Part shown: in pieces, positions 49,390-54,161 of the stretch
Layout: every line of letters begins with the position of its first letter
Position numbering within the stretch: position 1 is the first letter of the stretch
Assembly (NCBI GenBank): GCA_905372865.1
Contig: CAJPQT010000019.1
Location: 1-54,161 of the forward strand
Direction: 5' to 3'
DNA: 54,161 bases
Origin: an uncultured Centipeda sp.
Lineage (GTDB): Bacteria; Bacillota; Negativicutes; Selenomonadales; Selenomonadaceae
Notes under the pieces: model-generated
Databases searched by the model: none
What the model was told of the DNA's origin: nothing
What the model saw: the letters and a program-made list of their open reading frames with translations, nothing else
Program-made: the position numbers and the translations under genes

Positions 49390-51369
49390 ATGCTGAAAGA
49401 ATGGATTATGCACGAGGAGACTGCGGAGGGAAATGCACTCGCACACGCACTCGGGACTGCGCCGATCATCGGACAGATTCTGTGGCATCGCGGGATAAAA
49501 ACGGCGGAGGCGGCACAGGCATTTCTCCATCCGGAGAATGAGCCGTTCCACGATCCCTTTCTGATGAGGGATATGGAGCAGGCGGCCGAGCGGATCATGC
49601 GTGCGATTCGCGGCGGAGAGCAGATTGTTGTCTACGGAGACTATGATGTAGACGGTATGACCTCGACCACGCTTCTGATGAAGAATATCCGTGCGCTCGG
49701 CGGTACGGTCTCCTACTACATCCCGAACCGTTTTACGGAGGGATACGGGATCAACGGTGCGGCACTGCAGCAGATTGCAGCGGAGGGGTGTAATCTCCTC
49801 GTCACGGTGGACTGCGGCATCGCGTCCGTACAGACGGTTGCGGAGATGGATGAGGGGATGGACATCATCATCACCGATCATCATCTCCCGGGGAGCACGC
49901 TCCCGCCCGCCTATGCCGTGATCAATCCGCATCGTGCGGACTGCACCTATCCGTTTAAGGACCTTGCAGGGGTCGGCGTTGCGTTCAAGCTTGTACAGGC
50001 GCTTTGGCAGATGGCAGAACAGCGGCCTTATGCCGATGATCTCGATATCGCTGCCCTTGGGACAATTGCTGACCTCGTACCGCTTACCGGAGAGAACCGC
50101 AAGATCGTCCAAATGGGTCTGGAACACATGTCGACGCATCCCTGTGCGGGGATTGCGGCGCTGATCGAGGTCGCAGGGCTCGCAGGCAAGGCGATCCATA
50201 CGGGGGCGGTAGGGTTTCAGCTGGCACCGCGTCTCAATGCGGCAGGGCGTATCGAGACGGCACGCAGCGGCGTGGAACTGCTCATTGCCGAGGACGTGCG
50301 TGAGGCAGCACGCATTGCAGGCGAGCTGAATGCGCTCAACACGGAACGCCGTGATCTGGAACAGGCGATTCTCGCGGAGGCAGAGATGCTGCTCACGGAT
50401 TTTACGCCCGACGTACCTGCGATCGTCGTCGCGGGGGAGGACTGGAACTCCGGCGTGATCGGCATTGTCGCCTCGCGTCTTGTCGAAAAATACTACCGCC
50501 CGAGTATCGTGCTCACGCGACAGGGCGATGTATACAAGGGATCGTGCCGCAGCATCGTGGGGCTTCCTATGTACGAGGCCCTCGCGGCGTGTGGGGATAC
50601 GCTCATCCAGTTCGGCGGGCACGAGATGGCGGCGGGGCTGACGCTTGCGCGTGACCGTGTGGAGGATTTTCGCCGTGCGTTCGCGAACTATGTTAAAGAA
50701 TCTTTGGCGATGGAGGACTTTACGCCGAAGATCTCCATTGAAGCAATCGTTGCTCCTGCAGACTGGACACTTGCGATGGTGGAGGAGCTTGCCCTCCTCG
50801 AGCCGTATGGGATGGGGAATCCGCGCCCCGTATTTGGCGTTCGTGATCTCCGCCCGCAGTCGGCCGCCGCGATTGGCGCAGATGGAAAACACCTGCGCAT
50901 CGAGGTCGGTACGCGGGATAAACGCGTGGCGGCGCTCTACTGGAACTATGGGGAGCTCGCGGGCATCATAACGGAGGAAGCGAGTGATCTCGCCTATACG
51001 CCGAGCATCAACGAGTGGCAGGGGATGCGTTCTGTACAGTGCATGGTGGATTCCATCATGCCGGCCGCACATGAGCGCATCTTTCCGACACGCGATATCC
51101 TGAAAGCAATCTATACATTTCTCAGCGGGCTGCGTGACAGAGATGATCGGATCCCGTACGGAGAGCTCGCGCTCACACGACGTTTTTCGCGTGAGATGGG
51201 GCATGTATCACGCTATACAATGGAATGTGCACTTCGTATCTTCTGTGAGCTTGCACTGATTGCACCGCTGTCAGAGGGGGGCTTCCAATTCATTCCGCCG
51301 GCGGGCAAGGTGGAACTCATGAATGCGCCGACATTTCGTCAGCATGAGGAAAGAAAGGGGGATATGTAG
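49390..51369 (+). CDS. recJ: Single-stranded-DNA exonuclease RecJ
   Basis: A 659-residue DHH-family 5'-3' exonuclease for recombination and repair. Motifs: YGDYDVDGMTSTTLL, VDCGIAS, IITDHHLPG, then DHHA1 QFGGHEMAAGLTLARD. An OB-type domain and a C-terminal extension (from about 565) follow. The ATG at 49390 stands 8 bp after GAAGGGGGGAG. An earlier frame start (49354) is in the terminator. The rel start codon follows its stop directly. Confidence 0.95.
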   Translation: MLKEWIMHEETAEGNALAHALGTAPIIGQILWHRGIKTAEAAQAFLHPENEPFHDPFLMRDMEQAAERIMRAIRGGEQIVVYGDYDVDGMTSTTLLMKNIRALGGTVSYYIPNRFTEGYGINGAALQQIAAEGCNLLVTVDCGIASVQTVAEMDEGMDIIITDHHLPGSTLPPAYAVINPHRADCTYPFKDLAGVGVAFKLVQALWQMAEQRPYADDLDIAALGTIADLVPLTGENRKIVQMGLEHMSTHPCAGIAALIEVAGLAGKAIHTGAVGFQLAPRLNAAGRIETARSGVELLIAEDVREAARIAGELNALNTERRDLEQAILAEAEMLLTDFTPDVPAIVVAGEDWNSGVIGIVASRLVEKYYRPSIVLTRQGDVYKGSCRSIVGLPMYEALAACGDTLIQFGGHEMAAGLTLARDRVEDFRRAFANYVKESLAMEDFTPKISIEAIVAPADWTLAMVEELALLEPYGMGNPRPVFGVRDLRPQSAAAIGADGKHLRIEVGTRDKRVAALYWNYGELAGIITEEASDLAYTPSINEWQGMRSVQCMVDSIMPAAHERIFPTRDILKAIYTFLSGLRDRDDRIPYGELALTRRFSREMGHVSRYTMECALRIFCELALIAPLSEGGFQFIPPAGKVELMNAPTFRQHEERKGDM

Positions 51370-53601
51370 ATGTCAGATGATGTGCAGAGAGCGGTCACCA
51401 TCGACATGATTTTAGAGAAGGTGCGCTCCTATCAGGCGGATGCAGATCTCGAAAAGATCAGAAAGGCGTATGCCTGCGCGGAGAAGGCCCACAACGGACA
51501 GGTGCGCATCTCGGGCGAAGCCTACATCATCCATCCGCTCAACGTCGCCTACATCCTCACGGGGCTTCATCTCGATGATGAGACCATCTGTGCTGCGCTC
51601 CTGCACGATGTCGTGGAGGATACCTGTGCGACGCTCGAAGAGATGGAGTCCATGTTCGGCAAGAACGTCATGGAGCTCATTGACGGTGTGACGAAGCTCG
51701 GACGCATCGAGTATATGTCCAAGGAGGATGTCAAACTCGAAAACTATCGCAAGATGTTCCTCGCAATGGCAAAGGACATCCGCGTCATCATGATCAAACT
51801 GGCGGATCGTCTCCACAATATGCGTACACTCAAGTACATGCGCGAGGATAAACGCCGGCGCATTGCGAAGGAGACCCTCGAAGTCTATGCGCCGCTCGCC
51901 AACCGTCTCGGTATCTCCAGCATCAAAGTGGAGCTCGAGGATCTCTGTCTGCGCTACCTCGAACCCGAGGCGTACTACGCACTCGTCGAGGAGGTCAAGC
52001 ACAAGCGTAAGGAGCGGCAGGAGTTCATACGGGACGCGATCCTGCAGATTCGCGAGAAGCTTGAGGCAGCTGGGATTGAGGCGGAGATCAAGGGCCGCGC
52101 AAAGCACTTTTACAGCATCTATCGCAAGATGAAGCGAGACAACAAGAGCGTCAATGAGATCTATGACCTCTCCGCCGTGCGCGTGCTCGTCTCCTCGGTC
52201 AAGGACTGCTACGGCGTACTTGGGGTCATCCACGCGATGTGGAAGCCGATCCCAGGCAGGTTCAAGGACTACATCGCCATGCCGAAGTCGAACGGCTATC
52301 AGTCCCTGCACACCACAGTTATGACGCACGGCGACCCGCTTGAAATCCAGATCCGCACAAAGGCGATGCATCAGGTCTCTGAGTTCGGTGTTGCCGCGCA
52401 TTGGAAATACAAAGAGGCGGGACGCAGCATCGGCGCGACGGACGAGAATGACCAGAAGATGTCGTGGCTGCGTCAGATGGTGAGCCTGCAGAAAGAGTTT
52501 GACGACCCGAAGGAGTTCTTCGAGGCGCTGAAGCTCGACGTATTCTCGGACGAGGTCTTTGTCTTTACTCCGCGCGGTGATGTCATCGACCTGCCGAAGG
52601 GGTCGAACCCGATCGACTTTGCCTATCACATTCACACAGAGATCGGTCACCACTGCGTTGGCGCAAAGGTCAACGGGAAGATCGTGCCGCTTGAGTACAA
52701 GCTCAAGAACGGCGACATCGTATCCATCGTCACGAACAAAGCGAGCAATGGCCCGAGCCCTGACTGGCTGAACACGGTCGCCTCCTCGGCGACGCGCGGA
52801 AAAATCCGTGCATGGTTCAAGAAGGAAAACCGTGAGGCGAACGTCGAACGCGGCATGAACCTCATCCGTGACGAGGCGAAGCGGCTCGGCTATGCGCCGA
52901 AGGAACTGACGGCGGGCGGGCGGCTCGGCAAGGTTGCGGAGAAGCTCAACGTGCAGAGCGAGGATGATCTGCTCGCTGCGCTTGGCTACGGCGGCGTAAC
53001 TCTGCGCGGTGTCATGACGAAACTCATCGAGCTGCACCAGCAGTCCATCAAGGACAGCACTCCCCCCGAGGTCTCGCAGATGCTCTCAGAGCTCAAAGCA
53101 CCGCGTCGCGGCAAGCGCAAGAAGGCGAGCCACGGTGTCCTCGTCGAGGGCGAGGGCGGCTACCTCGTGCGTCTCGCACGCTGCTGCAACCCGATCCCTG
53201 GCGATCCCATCACAGGCTATATCACGCGCGGACGCGGTGTCTCTGTGCACCGCTCTGATTGTCCGAACGTGCTGAATGATACGGAGCTTACACGCGTGAT
53301 CGAGGTGAGCTGGGACATCGGGCTGGACAAGGACTATGTTGTCGGCATCGAGGTGATATGCAACGACCGCAACGGCATGCTCGCGGAGCTCCTCGCCGTA
53401 CCCGCCGAGATGAAGGTCAACATCCACACCGTCAACGCAACGCCGAATCGCCGCAACAAGACATCGACCGTCCTCCTCGGGCTCAACGTCAGCAACATCG
53501 ACCAGATCACACAGGTCATGACGAAAATGCGCCTGCTCAAGGATGTCTATCGCGTTACACGCACGCTCGGCAGCTCGGCGCTCCCCAGCGGAGATCTGTA
53601 G
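51370..53601 (+). CDS. relA: Bifunctional (p)ppGpp synthetase/hydrolase, Rel type
   Basis: A 743-residue Rel/SpoT protein. Domains in order: HD hydrolase (about 20-170, ALLHDVVEDT), nucleotidyltransferase synthetase (about 230-350, GRFKDYIAMPKSNGYQSLH), TGS (about 385-450, VFVFTPRGDVIDLPKGSNP), a zinc-finger/helical part (RLARCCNPIPGDPI) and a C-terminal ACT domain. Both catalytic centres look intact. It makes and removes the stringent-response alarmone on uncharged-tRNA signals. The ATG abuts the recJ stop with no gap, with GAAAGGGGG upstream. The apt gene often found between recJ and rel is absent. Confidence 0.96.
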   Translation: MSDDVQRAVTIDMILEKVRSYQADADLEKIRKAYACAEKAHNGQVRISGEAYIIHPLNVAYILTGLHLDDETICAALLHDVVEDTCATLEEMESMFGKNVMELIDGVTKLGRIEYMSKEDVKLENYRKMFLAMAKDIRVIMIKLADRLHNMRTLKYMREDKRRRIAKETLEVYAPLANRLGISSIKVELEDLCLRYLEPEAYYALVEEVKHKRKERQEFIRDAILQIREKLEAAGIEAEIKGRAKHFYSIYRKMKRDNKSVNEIYDLSAVRVLVSSVKDCYGVLGVIHAMWKPIPGRFKDYIAMPKSNGYQSLHTTVMTHGDPLEIQIRTKAMHQVSEFGVAAHWKYKEAGRSIGATDENDQKMSWLRQMVSLQKEFDDPKEFFEALKLDVFSDEVFVFTPRGDVIDLPKGSNPIDFAYHIHTEIGHHCVGAKVNGKIVPLEYKLKNGDIVSIVTNKASNGPSPDWLNTVASSATRGKIRAWFKKENREANVERGMNLIRDEAKRLGYAPKELTAGGRLGKVAEKLNVQSEDDLLAALGYGGVTLRGVMTKLIELHQQSIKDSTPPEVSQMLSELKAPRRGKRKKASHGVLVEGEGGYLVRLARCCNPIPGDPITGYITRGRGVSVHRSDCPNVLNDTELTRVIEVSWDIGLDKDYVVGIEVICNDRNGMLAELLAVPAEMKVNIHTVNATPNRRNKTSTVLLGLNVSNIDQITQVMTKMRLLKDVYRVTRTLGSSALPSGDL

Positions 53602-53606
53602 GTTAC

Positions 53607-53668
53607 GGCACAGTGAAGAGGCGGCTGCACGAAGCTAAAAACTTCGTACATCGCCTCTTCTTTGTGCC
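53607..53668 (+). terminator. Terminator after rel
   Basis: A long interrupted stem: GGCACA-GT-GAAGAGGCG (53607-53623) with CGCCTCTTC-TT-TGTGCC (53652-53668). An inner ACGAAG/CTTCGT arm closes a small loop. The U-tract is short (TTT), so it may also work as a processed mRNA end. Confidence 0.65.
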
Positions 53669-53746
53669 CCTTCCACCACTTGTACGGTCGACCTCTTCCA
53701 ATCACATTTCGCCTTTCGACTTGTGTTCTTGGGAGGTTTCCCATAT

Positions 53747-53831
53747 GACCTGTTCCCCGCTCAGCTGCACCCTTCGGCCTTGCTTCTCGGACAGGTCAGT
53801 GAGTGGTGTGCGCAGCGAGTCGATAGGGGGG
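53747..53831. repeat. Repeat-bearing spacer related to the cobT insert
   Basis: The 320-bp spacer 53602-53921 has no convincing gene. Besides the rel terminator and a promoter, it holds an imperfect inverted repeat (GACCTGTTCC at 53747-53756 with GGACAGGTC at 53789-53797) and the tail AGTGGTGTGC...CGATAGGGG (53802-53829), which matches 25549-25576 at 23 of 28 positions and runs into a 7-G stretch. The same family of element therefore occurs both in a gene and between genes. Confidence 0.6.
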
Positions 53832-53854
53832 GCATGCAGCAGTCCCTTCTTTTA

Positions 53855-53883
53855 TTGACGTAACTTCTTGAAAACTTTATAAT
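53855..53883 (+). promoter_or_regulatory. Promoter of the Rpn-tail-like gene
   Basis: TTGACG (53855-53860) and TATAAT (53878-53883), 17 bp apart, 39 bp before the start codon. Confidence 0.75.
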
Positions 53884-53921
53884 AAACATAAAGAAGCAGC
53901 AGAGAAATGGAGGCGATCGCG

Positions 53922-54161
53922 ATGAGTGAACCTGCCATCAGAGAAGCAATGGAAGCAGAGAAGATATTCATGAGCAACCCGGACGATTACCTCCGTTACG
54001 TCAACCGGCAGATGGCACTCATGGACTACAGATCAGGGCTGCAGGCTGCCGCGTTGGAAGGAGAGAAGAGAGGCGAAAAACGCGGCGAAAAACGCGGTGA
54101 AAAACGTGGTGAGAGCCGCGTGACACGCCTGATGTCCTTACTTCTTGAAGATGGGAAAATA
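53922..54161 (+). CDS. Rpn/transposase-like C-terminal tail protein, cut by window end
   Basis: Eighty codons are visible and the frame stays open to the last base. The protein starts MSEPAIREAMEAEKIFMSNP, contains DDYLRYVNRQMALMDYRSGL and then four GEKR repeats and a helix VTRLMSLLLEDGKI. This is the pattern of the C-terminal end of Rpn-family (recombination-promoting nuclease/putative transposase) proteins, but the PD-(D/E)XK nuclease part that normally precedes it is missing. It nevertheless has its own promoter and ribosome site (TGGAGG, 8 bp before the ATG). The class is inferred from the tail only. An upstream in-frame ATG at 53907 is less well placed. Confidence 0.6.
   Translation, partial: MSEPAIREAMEAEKIFMSNPDDYLRYVNRQMALMDYRSGLQAAALEGEKRGEKRGEKRGEKRGESRVTRLMSLLLEDGKI
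54060..54107 (+). repeat. Four 12-bp tandem repeats coding for GEKR
   Basis: Four consecutive units of the type GGCGAAAAACGC, with a few silent changes (AGA/CGC/CGT), encode GEKR four times. Such repeats expand and contract easily and are common in Rpn-family tails. Confidence 0.85.

Noticed and set aside
49240..51204. 654-codon open frame on the minus strand
   Set aside because: Antisense to recJ and the end of secF, same artefact of codon bias.
53358..53858. Open frame across the rel end and following spacer
   Set aside because: It is a shifted frame of rel running into the repeat spacer. The product is Arg/Gln/Pro-rich with no domain.

Overview
The window is chromosomal DNA from a GC-rich bacterium. 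Its gene orders are those of Firmicutes: thrS-infC-rpmI-rplT with an L20-type leader, pheS-pheT-zapA, yacL-ispD-ispF, mreBCD-minCD, tgt-yajC-secDF and recJ-rel. It also carries outer-membrane equipment: a TonB-dependent receptor with tonB, exbB and exbD, all under a Fur-like site. That combination points to a diderm Firmicute of the class Negativicutes, most likely a Selenomonas-like organism. FabK, a CoA-dehydratase activase and a two-part CobT fit this. The genus is inferred from gene content, not from a database search.

Layout. 1-2138: 3' part of a large CoA-dehydratase activase-related gene. 2.2-7.0 kb: a LysM (YneA-like) gene with a LexA-like operator, then thrS, infC, rpmI, rplT and a SpoU methylase, with two leader structures. 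7.0-12.0 kb: trxA (-), a GGDEF/EAL gene coupled by 1-bp overlaps to queF and a vitamin B6 kinase, a radical SAM gene, and thiT (-). 12.1-15.9 kb: pheS, pheT, zapA. 15.9-20.2 kb (-): an iron-type receptor operon, receptor-exbB-exbD-tonB. 20.4-24.8 kb: yacL, ispD, ispF, fabK and an unrecognised gene. 24.8-28.8 kb (-): tex and a two-part cobT. 29.0-30.0 kb: a PerR-type regulator facing an AdoMet-decarboxylase-like gene that lacks the catalytic serine. 30.2-37.4 kb: mreB, mreC, mreD, mrdA, minC, minD, minE, rodA. 37.5-41.8 kb: a radical SAM/DUF2344 tRNA-modification-type gene converging on a GT51 glycosyltransferase and a GalT-like gene. 41.9-53.6 kb: trmD, pncB, aroE, tgt, yajC, 5-formyl-THF cyclo-ligase, secD, secF, recJ, rel. 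53.6-54.16 kb: a repeat-bearing spacer and the start of a short Rpn-tail-like gene cut by the window edge.

Most of the window is core metabolism, translation, envelope growth and secretion. The unusual signals are: an 11-G tract just after the signal peptide of the outer-membrane receptor, a strong candidate for on/off phase variation; an orphan T-box-like antiterminator/terminator in front of thrS with no room for a specifier stem; an AUA start codon for infC; a palindromic repeat inserted in frame between the two halves of the CobT fusion, with a relative at the far end of the window; and a decarboxylase homologue that cannot make its pyruvoyl cofactor. I saw no tRNA, rRNA, CRISPR array, complete insertion sequence or prophage.
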